From: Apodemus sylvaticus
Lineage: Eukaryota > Chordata > Mammalia > Rodentia > Muridae
Reading direction: 5' to 3'
DNA length: 64,000 bases
Assembly: GCF_947179515.1 (NCBI RefSeq)
Contig: NC_067478.1
Location: forward strand, 23,614,266 to 23,678,265
Shown: piece by piece, positions 32,197-43,512 of the stretch
How the letters are laid out: every line of letters starts with the position of its first letter
How positions within the stretch are numbered: the first letter of the stretch is position 1
Position numbers and translations under genes: made by a program
Notes under the pieces: generated by a model
The model's database searches: none
Seen by the model: the letters and a program-made list of their open reading frames with translations, nothing else
What the model was told of the DNA's origin: nothing

Positions 32197-32531
32197 CTAG
32201 TTCTCACTGGTGTTAGTTGGTCTTTTCATCAATGCTGGACTCACCAGTGCAAGCTGCCTCTTCCCAGCTGGTCTCTGGGTACACAGTGGACCTCCTGCAC
32301 TTCCTGGAGACTGGGTGCTATGGTTCAGGCTGTTCCTGTTCCCAAAGCGGAGACCTGAAGGCTCCTGCCAGAGGCCTCCGGACTGGATCCTCTGCTCTCT
32401 AGAACTGGACTCACCAGAGCTCACTGCTTCCTCCCAGCTGGCCCCCAGGTGCACAGCTGGCCTCTTGCACTTCCTGGAGACAGGTTGCCGTGGCCCAGGG
32501 TGTTCCTGATCCTGAAGGGGAGACCAGAAGG
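32197..32531 (-). promoter_or_regulatory. L1 5'UTR with tandem monomers (promoter)
   Basis: Two similar units start at 32235 and 32405 on the plus strand (both begin ctggactcaccag and share gcacttcctggaga), a 170-bp period. The outer unit (32405-32531) is incomplete. In murine L1s the 5' monomers act as the internal promoter for the sense transcript, here towards lower coordinates. The region is GC-richer than its surroundings with several CpGs lost to TG/CA. Confidence 0.8.
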
Positions 32532-32546
32532 CCTAAATCAGCTTTT

Positions 32547-32945
32547 CATTAAAGATGCAGGGTATATGGGAGATAAAGGAACACCAGAAAAGGAGATGGC
32601 CAAAGCTCTCATGTGGAAACTCCTCCCAAGCAAATGGAGAATGATGCTTCATATTCTTGTGGGATCCAACTACTAGTTATAGCAGCCATTTGCCTAGTTT
32701 ATCAACAATAGCCCAACAGCAGCAGCAACAACAGCAACCTTTATTGCAGGTAGAAGTGGACAATTCAATAGCAATTGTGTGGGGCTTTTGAAAAACAAAT
32801 CCCTTAAAAGTCCCAGTGGGAGATGACAGCACTCTGTTCTCTCCCCCTTTCTCCTCCTGAGTGAGAGATAGGTAAGATAACTGGAGCTTATAGACAAACA
32901 ACATGAATGCATAAAAATGGTGGCATGGAATCCATAGGAATCCTA
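32547..32945. other. Unassigned sequence
   Basis: Contains a short CAG/CAA run near 32714-32738 that gives Cys-rich or Ala-rich frames. No other feature recognised. Confidence 0.4.
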
Positions 32946-32949
32946 AGTC

Positions 32950-33085
32950 TCTAGGAAGTGATGGCGCATGCCTTTGATCCCAGCACTTGGGAGGTAGAGG
33001 CAAGTGGATCTCTGAGTTCAAGGCCAGCCTGGTCTAGTGAGTTCCAGGAAAGCCAAGGCAAATGAAGAAATCCTGTCTTGAAAAA
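32950..33085 (+). mobile_element. B1 SINE
   Basis: The plus strand reads gtgatggcgcatgcctttga, cccagcacttgggaggtaga, gagttcaaggccagcctggt, then a decayed right part and tcctgtcttgaaaaaaac. Typical B1 order. Confidence 0.92.
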
Positions 33086-33126
33086 AACAAACATAAAATA
33101 AAATAAAATTAAAATAAAATAAAAAG
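33086..33126 (+). repeat. (AAATA)n from B1 tail
   Basis: AAATAAAATA-type units continue the B1 A-tail. Confidence 0.9.
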
Positions 33127-33360
33127 AATCCCGAGTTTCTAATGATCACAGGATCACTGTTCCCCTGGCTAGAGTCTTTATTTCTGTCATTTCTAAAAGT
33201 CAGAACTAAAGTTGATGTGCCATTTAATGCTTTCTATTTAGGTGTTTATACATTCAAATCTAGTTCTGATACAGTAGAAGTAGCTGAATCTTGATTTTAT
33301 TTACATATCATGTTCCCTGAGTATTACAAAAATAAAAATTAATTATTTATTGCAAATAGA
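33127..33360. other. Unassigned AT-rich sequence
   Basis: Nothing recognised. Confidence 0.4.
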
Positions 33361-33690
33361 GTTAGTGGGAGCAACATTTTATTATTAGGAAGAGAAGAGA
33401 AATAAATTGTTCATTTTCCTTGACCTGGTGCTCTGCCTGGATATGCAGACTATGCCAATGATGTGGGCCCTTTAGAGAAGCTTTGGCCCAATGCAACAGG
33501 GAAAGAAGAGAAAACAGTAAAGGAACCCAAACTGCTGTTAATGCTGTGGATCCAACAGGGCAGCAAAGCAGAGCTTTTCCACCTGGATTCCTGTTGTTTG
33601 AGAGAGTGCAACCTGGTTGGTTTGGAGTCTTGCTTCTAGTATAGGTTTCTGTTTCTTGCAACCAAAGATATTCTGATCAACATCTAGGTA
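33361..33690 (+). mobile_element. Possible LTR relic
   Basis: The end ggtttctgtttcttgcaacc followed by aaagatattctgatcaacat resembles the 3' end of old ERVL/MaLR LTRs (ttcttgcaaccaaaagagtcctgac type). The interior text gcctggatatgcagactatg then agagagtgcaacctggttgg is repeat-like. The family cannot be named. Confidence 0.35.
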
Positions 33691-34139
33691 CCTAGTTGTG
33701 TTTGACATATGGGGCTACACTGAAATATACTCGCCAGATGATGTAATAGTTGCAACAGTATTTGCAATAATAGCTGCAGGTCATTGCACACTCTCAATGC
33801 TTTGTGATTATAAGCAGTCTCTGTGGGTTCTATCACTGCATGTTCCAAATGACACCATGTCTGAGCACCAGTGTGATGGCTACATTAACCCAGAGATCTA
33901 AGTCTTAGAAAGTATGATAAGTCTTAGAAAGTATGATTTTTTTCAAAGTCATATTGTAGCTAATGAGTTGCATCAGCAAGGGTTGAATTTGTTTTGTCTG
34001 ATCCTAGAGATTCCAAAGCAAATCTTCACTATGCTTGTACTAAGATGTCAGTGATTAAAAAACAAAGGACAAATTGTAAGCCAATATTTACAAACCACCC
34101 AACAAGTACAAGATTACTGTTGCTTCCTCTAGCACTGGT
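33691..34139. other. Unassigned, with 19-bp tandem duplication
   Basis: A 67-codon plus-strand frame (33698-33901) has no recognised domain. A 19-bp unit (aagtcttagaaagtatgat) is repeated in tandem at about 33900-33937. Confidence 0.4.
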
Positions 34140-37115
34140 TTACCTGTGAAAGATTCTTTTAGCTGTTTAGGGTTTTCTGTGTTTTCATACAATTTTTGGA
34201 ATTAGGGTTTCTTTAATTTTTTAAATTTTTTTTTTTAGTTCTGTGAAGAATGTCATTGGAATTTAATAGGGATTGCATTGAATTGTACCAAGATTGCTTT
34301 TGGTAATATAGGTATTTTCCCCATATTAATTCTGACCACTCATGAGCACACAAGAGGTTTCCGTCTTATAGTGTATTTGATTTCCTTTTTCAGTGTCTTC
34401 AAGCTTTCCATGGAGAGCATCTTCCACATTAGGTTAGGTTTATTCCTAGTTATTTTTTAAAACTACTGTGAATAGGATATTCCAGCCTCAACTTCTGTCT
34501 CAGCCAGTCTAATATTGTTACATAGCAAAAACCTACTGATTTTGTACCTTGTTACTTTGCTGAAAGTATTTATCAAGTAAAGCGGCTTCCTGGCAGAATC
34601 TTTGGGATCTCTTAAATATATAGGATCAGGTCATCTGTAGATAGGGATAATTCGACTTCTGCCTTTCCTATTGTATTCATTTCATTTTCTTCTCTTATCT
34701 TACTCTAAGGTCAAGCTAACACTTCAAGCATCCTTATTGGATGAGAGCAGAGAGGATGAACACCCTTTTATCCTTCTAGATTTTGGAGGCAATGTTCTCA
34801 GTTTCTTCCAACTAAGTATAAAGGTGGCTGTTGATTTGTTATAGATAGTTTGTATTACACTGAGATGTTTCTTCTTCTATTCCTTGTCTCTCATACCTTA
34901 TTTTTTTTTAAATGAAAGGGTATTGAATCTTATTGAAGGCTTTTCACACCAGTTGAGGACATCTTTTTCTATCTATTTATGTGCTGAGTTATACTTATTG
35001 GCTTGTGTATGTTGAACCCACATTACATTCTTGGAATGAAATCAGTTTGGTCATCATGTATGAGGTTTGTAATGTGTTCTTAAATTCATTTTTGGAAGAA
35101 TTTTGTTGAGAAGCTTTGCATGAATGGTCTCAGAGAAATTGGTGTATGTCTGTCCTGTTGTATCTTTATTCAGTTTTGGAATTTAGGTAATGCCGGCTTT
35201 GTAAGACTAATTTGATAGTGCTTTTTTCTCCCCTTCCGTTTGAAGAGCATGGGTGTTAGCTCTTCTTTAAAGGTGTTGTAGAATTCAGCAGTGACTTCCT
35301 CTGGACTTCTGTATGTGGCAAGGATTTTTGTTATGGCTTCAATTTCATTGATTGCTATGGTTCTGCTTTGGTTTTATGCTGTCTATTCTGGCTTTGATTT
35401 TGGTGGCTCATAGGTATTAGGAATTTATCTATTCTTACAGATTTTTCAGGGCTTTGGGGAGACAGCATACATTTTCTGATTGCTACCCAATGATTCTCTG
35501 TTTTTCACTGAAACATTTAGTAATGTCTCTACTTTACCTTTAATATTATTAATTTGGGTATTTTCTATATGTTGGTTGATTTGGGTAGGAGTTTGTCAAT
35601 TCTATTTTTTAAAGGCCCACTTTTCCTTAATTCACCTATTATTTTATTTTCTCCATTTCGTCAGTTTCTACCCTGATCTTCATTTCTTCTTGCCAACCAC
35701 TGCTTTGGGGTTTAAGTTTTTCTAAGGACCTTGATGTATATTGTTAAACTTTTTCTGAGATCTTCCTGATTTTGAAACATAAATACTCAGACCTATGAAT
35801 TTTCCTTTTACAACTGCCTCAGCTGTACTCTGCAGGTTCTAGTAGGCCATGCTTTCATTTTCATGTCATTCTAGAAACTTCAGAATGTGTTTCTTGTTTT
35901 TAATCAATAACACACTGATCATTACAGAATGCGTTTTTCACTCTCCACATACTTTAGTTTTGTTCACACTATTGATGTCTAGTAATATTAATGTGATGGG
36001 AGAGATTGTTTTAATTCTCTTATATTTGGTAAGACTTGACTTATGGTCTAGAATATGGTCTGTTTTACAGAAGGTTCCACAGGCTTCTGAGAGAAATGCA
36101 TATTCTATTTCTGTTGAATAGAATATTTCCTAGATATTTGTTATTTGCTCTGTGACATAGTTTAACTCTGAGATTTCTTTGAGGCTTAGTTTGGCTGGCC
36201 TATTTACATATGCAAGCAGGATATTGAAATCACCAAGTAATGTTGTATCAGGATTCATCTGATCCCTTAGTCCATTAGTGTTTACTCTATGGCATCAGGA
36301 GTATCAGTGTTTGGTACATATATTTATAATTGCCATGCCTCCCTTATGAATTGTTCTCCTTATTAATATAAAATGAACTCTTTTAAAACCTCTTCTAATT
36401 TTTTGAATTATACTTTCTTAAATACTAACATAGCTAAACAAGTTTGTTTTTGCCTTCTATTCACTTGTTAGACTGACCTCCTTTGGTATTTAGACTGTGA
36501 CTGTCTTTGCTAGTGAAATGTGTTTCTTAGAGTCAACAGATAGTTGGGTCTAACTTTTTAAAAAATATACTCAGCTTATTTATTTGTCTTTATTAGTGAG
36601 TTAAGGTCATTTATATTTAAGATTATGATTAAGAGATGTACACAGTTTCCTGTAGTCTCATCTGTCCAGTTGGTTTCAATTATTTATTTTTCTCTTTCTC
36701 CCCTGTTAGCGTCAGGCGTTTTCTGCTTTACTGTGCTGGCTACAGTAGATTCCCTCCTGCCTTTTGTTCCTCTATTCCTCTCAAGAAACTTATTCCTTCT
36801 CTTCCTGTCATTATTGATGCTGTCTGTCTCCTGCAGTGGTTGCAGATTCTGTCTGGTGGTTATCGATTGCTTTGGTTTGTGTTTGTCCTAAAATGTTTCT
36901 ATATTTTCACCAATTTTAAAATAAAGCTTTGATGTACACAGTAATCTGGGTTAGCAGCTGTTTTCTTTCAGGGATCCAGATATATTATTGTTTTATGCTT
37001 TTCTGACTGAGAATTGCTGATGAAGTTGCAGATCTGATGTTATTCTGATGTTTCTGCATTTGTAAGCAAGTGGGCCTTCCCCCCCTTTAAGCTGTTTTTG
37101 CTTCTTTACTTCATA
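34140..37115 (-). mobile_element. Old L1 (ORF1 C-term plus ORF2 to RT), decayed
   Basis: A minus-strand L1 from the ORF1 C-terminal domain (36993-37115; minus frame reads YKCRNIRITSDLQ, against the usual YKGRPIRITPDF) through the ORF2 start near 36650, the endonuclease, and the reverse transcriptase to about 34150. It stops at the same internal ORF2 point as the plus-strand text near 28320. The C-terminus and 3'UTR are missing. Stops fill every frame. Confidence 0.8.
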
Positions 37116-37117
37116 AT

Positions 37118-37452
37118 TAAAATTTTGTGTGTGCATGCATGTGTGTGTGGCACATGTGTATGCATGTATGTTGGTGTTCTGCATGTGTTTGGAGACCAAG
37201 GAAGATGTAGGGGTTTCCTGTTCCATCATTCTTGTCTTGATCTCTTCACAAAGGGTCTCTCCCTGAAATTGGAACTTGCTGTATTGGGTAGGCTGACTGG
37301 TCAGAAAGACTCTGGTACCCATCTGGCTTTACTCTATAGTCTGAGGCTACAGGCACATGTTATCACACCTAGTTTTTAGTTGAGTATGAGGGACCTGAAC
37401 TCAGGTTTTCATGCTTACATAGCAAGCACTCATACCCACAGAACCACCCCTG
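37118..37452 (-). mobile_element. B4A SINE
   Basis: On the plus strand the reverse of a B4A: a TG/CA-rich tail (37125-37165), ggagaccaaggaagatgtag, agggtctctccctgaaattg, gtaggctgactggtcag, gctacaggcacatgttatca, then the reversed ID-like head ttcatgcttacatagcaagc to cacagaaccacccc. It abuts the old L1. Confidence 0.75.
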
Positions 37453-37469
37453 TTCTATATTCAGGTTAC

Positions 37470-38030
37470 TGTTTTTTTATTCTTCTTTTAAAAAATCTGT
37501 TCTTTGATGACTTCATACGTGTGTGTATAATAAATGCATTCTGGTCACACCCATCACCCTACCGTGCCTCACAATCCTCTTACCCTATCAACTGTCCTTC
37601 CACTAAGCAAGTTCCCCTCCCTTTATTGTGTCTTTTTGTTTTGTTTTGCTTTGTAAGCCACTGAGTTTAAATAGAATGACCTACATTGGCATGAGTGTGG
37701 AGCTATGTGCTGGGATATAGGCAAGTTCCCCATACCACTGAAAGCAACAATCCCCCCTCTGCCGCAGTCATCAACTGCTAGAAGCTCACTACTGAGATGG
37801 ACCAGGACCCGAGAGCCCTTCCATTATCCATGACTGGGTGATGCCATCTGTCCTGTGCATGACCTGTGCAGGAAAGCACACTGCTGTTAATCATAGGCAG
37901 TGGCCAGGACATACCCCAAAACAGCATTTTATGGCTCTCCTCCCAACCACATGGCTTTCACATCCTCCCTGCTCCCCTCTTCTGTGATGTAGCTTGAGTT
38001 ACTCAAAACTGAGCATGCAACAAATAATTT
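37470..38030 (-). mobile_element. L1 (Lx/L1_Mur type) 3'UTR, 5'-truncated
   Basis: The tail lies at the left (ttattcttcttttaaaaaat). To its right is the 3'UTR block order cactgagtttaaatagaatg, catgagtgtggagctatgtg, agtcatcaactgctagaagc, ttccattatccatgactggg, atgacctgtgcaggaaagca. These match an old murine L1 3'UTR on the minus strand. No coding part. Confidence 0.65.
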
Positions 38031-38084
38031 ATTCTTAGTATTGTTGTCTGCCACAAAACTCTGTGTTAACTACTGTTCACTGTA

Positions 38085-38128
38085 AAACAAAAAACAAACA
38101 AACAAACAAACAAACAAACAAACAAAAA
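38085..38128. repeat. (CAAA)n microsatellite
   Basis: About nine CAAA units. Confidence 0.95.
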
Positions 38129-38255
38129 GGATGGCAATCAGAAAGCTAGAGACCCAAGAGAGGCAGTAGTTTCTATTTTAGAAGCTTAAAAACTGTGTAG
38201 TTTCAGAAGATTAAACCTATTAGTTTAAACCTAACTATTCATTAAAAATCTGAAG

Positions 38256-38279
38256 ACACACACACACACACACACACCA
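38256..38279. repeat. (AC)n microsatellite
   Basis: About 11 AC units followed by ACC repeats. Confidence 0.93.
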
Positions 38280-39334
38280 CTACCACCACTAAAACAACAA
38301 AAACAAAATAAAACTAAGTCTCAGTGTGAAGTCAGTAAGTCAGTAAGAGGCTATTTTATTTAGCCTCTGCATTCAGATTTTCAACCAGTTGATTGAATCT
38401 AATTTATAAGGAAACCAAGCTCTTCTGCCCCAAATACTCATCCCATTTATAAATACCCTCACAGACAGGAAATAATATTTGGCTTAACATCAGGATGTCA
38501 AATTGGCATACAAAATTAACCATCACATATAGTGTGAAACAGTCTATTAAAAAAGAATGGAGTAGATTTGCATATTTGGTAACAGAAAGATCCCCAAGCT
38601 ATATTGTTACATTTTAAAAATATCACAGAATTGCATATATGCATTTATAAATTTATTTTGTGTATTTATATTTCTATAATTTCAAAGTCAAGGAAAAGTT
38701 CTACAGTCTTATTAGTTTGGACCCTAACTTTGAACGATATATATTCATTCCTCTGTACCTTGGTGATCTTGAATTCTGGGAAGCAAGAACCAGGAGTTAA
38801 CCAATGTCAATGAAGTTCTCCACTTCCTACCTCTCCAATCTTCTTTCTCGTGTGTATGTCATTCTTCTATAGCTAAGAAGGTCATGTGACTGGTGAAGCT
38901 GCTGCTTTATACAGACAGGCTCAGCTTAGCATTAGAACAGGAATGGAGACTTCTCGTTGTCAAATTTGATACATCCATCTTAGAAGTGGACTCTGAGTTG
39001 CCCTGATTAGAAAGCATGTCCACTTATCCACTGTTAGCCCTAATGACTTACAGGAGTGGGATGTGATAGCGTAACTGGTTACACTATATGACATCAATAG
39101 CAAAAGTTCAAGTCAGAGTCAAGGGGATGCCCACCAATGTTCCCTTCCCATGTCTTCCTCTTAGAAGCAGAGTAATGAGAGCCAGGAGTGGAGGTGATGG
39201 GGAAGGAACATTAAATACACTGCTGATATTTTGTGCTTTAATCAATAAGTTGCATTTGTACATGACTTGTACCTTTTTTTTAAAAAGAAAATAATTTCTC
39301 AAACTGTGTCAAAAAATTCTTACTGGTCTTAGTG
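38280..39334. other. Unassigned sequence
   Basis: AT-rich, no gene or named repeat recognised. Confidence 0.4.
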
Positions 39335-39700
39335 ATGATGAATTTGCTCGGCATCCTAGGGCATTAGTGAGGCACACTTTGGATGTGTCTGCCACGGTGT
39401 TTCAGAGTGGATTAACTGAGTAGGGACGACCTGCTGCAAGCAGCACCACTGCATGGGTCAGGGTCTGGGACTGAACACAAGTGGAAAACCAAGAAAGCCA
39501 TCTGAACGCCTCCATTTGTCTCTCTCTGCTTCCTATTCCCCCAGATGTGTGAAGGGAGATCCCTGCTGCAGTAGAGCTCCCCGGCATCATGCCCTCCCCG
39601 TCATGCTGGACTGTACCTCTAAGCCATGAAACAAAATAATCCTGTTTTTCAGTTGCTTCTTGCTAGAGACTTGGTCACAACGATGAGTAAAAAAGACAGT
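39335..39700 (+). mobile_element. ERVL-class LTR relic (MLT2-like)
   Basis: The plus strand has ggatgtgtctgccacggtgt, gggactgaacacaagtggaa, tctctctgcttcctattccc, catcatgccctccccgtcat, gctggactgtacctctaagc, a decayed polyadenylation region and agttgcttcttgctagagac. This is the R-U5 order of rodent ERVL-like LTRs. No interior. Confidence 0.6.
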
Positions 39701-39948
39701 AGTCCAATACCATATGCCTTGTCTAAGTGAGGATAAACAATAATTCCCTTAACAGCTCTCCGAGCAGTTACTCTCCAGGTACGTGAACAAAGAGCCAATC
39801 AGAAAAGAGGAGGCCATCAAAGAGCAACACTGTAATGCAGAAGACCAGGAAATATTGCACAGAAGATAGATCCAGAGACTAGACTGAGCTAACCAGATCT
39901 ATCAGGCAGCCAATTCACATCTTAACAAAGTCCGTATAAGTGTTGCTT
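39701..39948. other. Unassigned sequence
   Basis: Nothing recognised. Confidence 0.4.
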
Positions 39949-40195
39949 ATATGTATATTATGTATACATATATAATGTATATGTAGTATATGTATACATG
40001 TATACATATATACATATATACATATATACATATATACATATATACATATATACATATACACATATATACATATACACATATACACATATACACATATACA
40101 TATATACACATACATATATATACATATATACATATATACATATGTACATATATACATATATATACATATATACACACACACACATATATATATTA
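39949..40195. repeat. (TATACATA)n array
   Basis: About 247 bp of alternating purine-pyrimidine DNA, mostly 8-bp ATATACAT units with 6-bp ACACAT variants. It ends in short CA and TA runs. Tyr/Ile-rich frames on both strands are repeat artefacts. Confidence 0.97.
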
Positions 40196-40680
40196 GGGAT
40201 GAACTCTTGGTATTAGAGAAATAATTAGGGGCTCATCCCTGGGAGGACTATTTGCCTTTTGCATAACAGCCATTAATCGCCTATAGCTCTTTATCTAGGG
40301 ATGGAGTCTTCTGAGGTTTCCACTGGTGTTGTCATTGTTCAGGTCTTGTTTAGGCTCCCATGTTTTTGAGATTTTATGAATGCAGCTTCCTTGCCTTGCA
40401 TAGAAGACACAATCTTGCAACATACATCTGGTCCTCTGTTTTTTTTACAATCATTCTGTTTCCTCATCTGCATTGTTACCTAAGCCTTATGAGTAGAGGC
40501 TGAGTTATAAATGTAGCCAGCGGGGCTGGGCAACTCATAGTTTATTGTTGTGTTTGACCAGTTTTAGCTTTCTGTTAATGGTATCTATCTGGTACCAAAA
40601 GAAGCTTCAAATACATGTGAGAACCTGTATTTGGAATGCAGTGAGAAATTAATCTGGTTCAGGAAAAGTGGCAATAGTAA
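40196..40680. other. Unassigned sequence
   Basis: Nothing recognised. Confidence 0.4.
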
Positions 40681-41745
40681 GTTATTATGGTTTGAATACA
40701 TATGGCCCCCAGAGACTCATGTGTTTGAATGCTTGACCCCTGGGAGTGGCACTATTAAGAGGTATGGCCTTGCTGAAGTAGGTGAGGTCTTGATGGAGGA
40801 GCTGTGTCTCTGTGGGGGTGGAGGTTGAAGGTCTTATATTCTCAAGTTACACGTGGTATAGCGGAGCTGCTTATGGATCAAGATGCAGAACTCTCAGCTC
40901 CTTCTCCAGCATCATGATTGCCTGTGAACTGCCAATGTTCTCGGCCATGATAATGGACTAAAGCTCTGAATCAGCACCAATTAAATGTTTTTCGTTATAA
41001 GAGTTGCTGTAGTCATGATGTCTCTTCATACAATGAAACCCTAAGTTAAACAGAAATTGGTACCAGGGAATGGGGCATTGCTATGATAGGCCTGATTATG
41101 CTTTTGTTTGGAGGAATGTGGATTTGGGAACTTTGGGTTAGGAAAGAAGTAGAATGCTTTCAACACTGCTTAGTGGGCCATACTAATAGAATCATGGAAG
41201 ATAGTGATGCTGAGGCCAGGTGTGTACTGGGGGTCCCTGCATGGAGGCCTAGAAAGGCCATTGTGTAAATCTATGAAGGTGAAATGTGTATTACCTTATA
41301 TACCCCAAAATGTTAGAGATGTCAGCTGTGGGAAACCTGAAAGGTGTTAACAGGGAGTGGAACCTGCCCAAGAGAAAGATGTGTGTTGCAGTCAACAAAG
41401 CTAAAAGGAGTTCAGGGTCTGAAGAGCATATTGACATTGACATGGGGATGCAGAGTTTGAAGTTTTCCCAGATAGTTTTGGTCTTGCTTTGGCTCAGTAT
41501 TTCCTCACCATGCTCCCTTTTGGAATAGTAATGCATATTCTGTGCCATATGTTGGAAGGATGTGATCTTATTTTTTGTTTTGATTTTACAGGGAATTACA
41601 GTTAAGAGACTGTGTGAATCTCAGAAAAAGACTTTGAACTTTTAAACATTGTTGAGGCTGGCACCAATGAAGTGTTTTCCTTTATAAGAGTTGCTGTGGT
41701 CATGGTGTCTCTTCACAACAATGAAAGCCTAACCAATATAGTTGT
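40681..41745 (+). mobile_element. MaLR/ERVL provirus remnant: LTR, interior, partial LTR
   Basis: The 5' LTR (about 40681-41051) begins ttatggtttgaatacatatg and ends with cctaagttaaaca. Directly after it, attggtaccagggaatgggg resembles the primer-binding site of this class. A short non-coding interior follows (about 41052-41635; gtttggaggaatgtggattt, ctttcaacactgcttagtgg). At 41640-41745 the last part of the LTR recurs (tttataagagttgctgtggt, catggtgtctcttcacaaca), matching 40985-41045. The 3' LTR therefore lacks its 5' portion. No gag or pol frame survives. Confidence 0.75.
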
Positions 41746-41921
41746 CCTCCAAGGTTCCATGAAATCATTATCTATGGGCAGTTAGCTAAGTTTATAGAAG
41801 AGGGGTATGGGGAAGGAATAGAGGTAAATAAATACAGAGGGAGAGTGATGGCAGATAAATAACACCAAGAATGTTTGAAAAAGCCAAAGTGAATCATGTT
41901 ACTTTACTTTAAATTACACAT

Positions 41922-41923
<2 letters not shown>
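41746..41923. other. Unassigned sequence
   Basis: Nothing recognised. Confidence 0.4.

Positions 41924-41981
<58 letters not shown>
41924..41981. repeat. (TG)n microsatellite
   Basis: About 29 uninterrupted TG units. Confidence 0.98.
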
Positions 41982-41983
<2 letters not shown>

Positions 41984-43493
41984 TTACATTTTTTTGCACC
42001 ACTGGGGGATGATAATGCTCCCTCAAGAGCCACAGACTGCCTAACAAAACTCCCAGTACTGGGCACGAGAAAGCACCTTTGGAATAGTTGGTTGGGAGAG
42101 TCTAAAGAGTCCCCGAACAGCATAGGCCATTGCCCTTGTCTGCTTCCCAGTACTCAAAGCTAGGTCCCCATTGATGAAGACACCACAGGCATCAGACACA
42201 GGACTCGGAGGAATCAGCCTGGAACCGATGTGGTTTGTGTTTATTAGCAGGTCCTCCGGATTCTCCTTTCTTCTTCCTTTCGACTTCCTCTTTCTTTCCT
42301 TCCTTATTGAGCTGAGAGCCCCAATGGGGCGGAAGCAAGCATCTTTCATCATTTTCTCACTGTCTGCTCAGAACATTCCACCAACTCATTTTATCATGAA
42401 TTTTGGAAGATGCCTCTGTCAGGTTCTGTAACTTTTATAAATAGTCCATCATTTACTGTTCCAAGAACAGCTTGACACTGCAAATTACAATAAGCAGTCC
42501 ACTGTCATATAACTCTGTACTCCTTTCGATTCTAAAGCTCTATTTCCCTTGATCCGGGTTCACTCTAGGCCAGAAATTTGTATTAGAGGTGAAGGTGTCG
42601 CTACTCTTGTGCCTGTTCAGACATATAAATTAGTAAAAGATTTTTACTATAAAAAGGTGTTTTAAAATTGTATGAGTTAGCGAAAAGTAGTTTCTTCCAA
42701 CTCAGTCTCCCTACAACCCCAAAGGAGCCAAGTCTAGCTGTCTGGCTTGGTTTATATCTTTCTTGGTCTGTTCATCCTGTGTGGCTCCCATGAACAGACA
42801 GCACGTGTTCATTGCTAGGCTCTTCAGCTCAGCATCGTCTCTGCATACAGCTCTTCTTCATGTGGATCTTGTCCAGCCCTTGGTAATAAGCCTGCTTGAA
42901 TGAAATCACTAACACAATCCCTCTTGCTCCTTCTGCTGGATTTATTGATCTGCACTGCGGGGATAAGCATCTATCTTTAGACTCTTCACACAACAGGAAG
43001 TCCAGTCCTTATGCCACTGCCGGCTGGCCGGGGTACCTAGATCATGCTGTCTGAGCCATTTACTTAAGGGTCATTCTGAACAACTGGAGGTAAAGAGAAA
43101 GGAGAGAGGGAAACATGGTAAGTATTGAGAACTTCTTCAGGTTTCTCTCTCAGACTGAAGGAGGCAATCCTCCAGGCCGGAAGAATGGATTCCACCAACA
43201 CTCAGTGTGCCTGGTTTGCTTTGGAATCTGAACATCCTAGACACTGAGCTTTAGAATTGACTTAAAATTATTAGCACGACAGTGGTGTCCAGTGTGACAT
43301 TTCCTTATGCAGTATGCATCAAGTCCAGCCTCCTTTCCTTACTTTCTTACTACCTCATTTCATTGCCAGAAGTCATTATTCTATTTGTCAGCTGACTTAT
43401 GCACCTGAGATGGCCTATGTTTCTTTGACAACTGGTTTTTCTCTTTCTGTCTAAATACCCAATAGGTTCTTTCAGCTACTTAGATTTTCTTTT
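41982..43493. other. Unassigned, unique-looking sequence
   Basis: No repeat or gene recognised in about 1.5 kb. The opposed ORFs at 42041-42352 (minus) and 42171-42431 (plus) show no domain. Confidence 0.4.
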
Positions 43494-43512
43494 CTCTGAT
43501 TTCCCATCTTTT
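43494..43512. other. Target-site duplication, left copy
   Basis: ctctgatttcccatctttt, identical to 45473-45491. It brackets the inverted Lx element. Confidence 0.93.

Larger units (their letters stand above)
26803..32531 (-). mobile_element. Near full-length murine L1, inactive
   Basis: A 5.7-kb LINE-1 in minus orientation with all parts in order: 5'UTR with monomers (32197-32531), ORF1 (32196 to 30977), a 61-bp spacer, ORF2 (30915 to about 27071), 3'UTR and tail (27070-26803). Imperfect 15-bp target duplications flank it: cctaaatcagatttt (26788-26802) and cctaaatcagctttt (32532-32546). The right copy ends in TTTT, as expected for L1 endonuclease cleavage with minus insertion. Several frameshifts, a premature stop and an expanded TA tract make it a dead copy. 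Confidence 0.95.

Noticed and set aside
33698..33901. 67-codon frame with hydrophobic segment
   Set aside because: No recognised family, short, no transcript signals. Treated as chance.
39915..40216. Tyr/Ile-rich open frames on both strands, and a CRISPR-like look
   Set aside because: A continuous TATACATA array has no spacers, and mammalian DNA has no CRISPR arrays.
42461..42473. TGTTCCAAGAACA as a glucocorticoid response element
   Set aside because: The half-sites are in the everted order relative to the consensus (AGAACAnnnTGTTCT).
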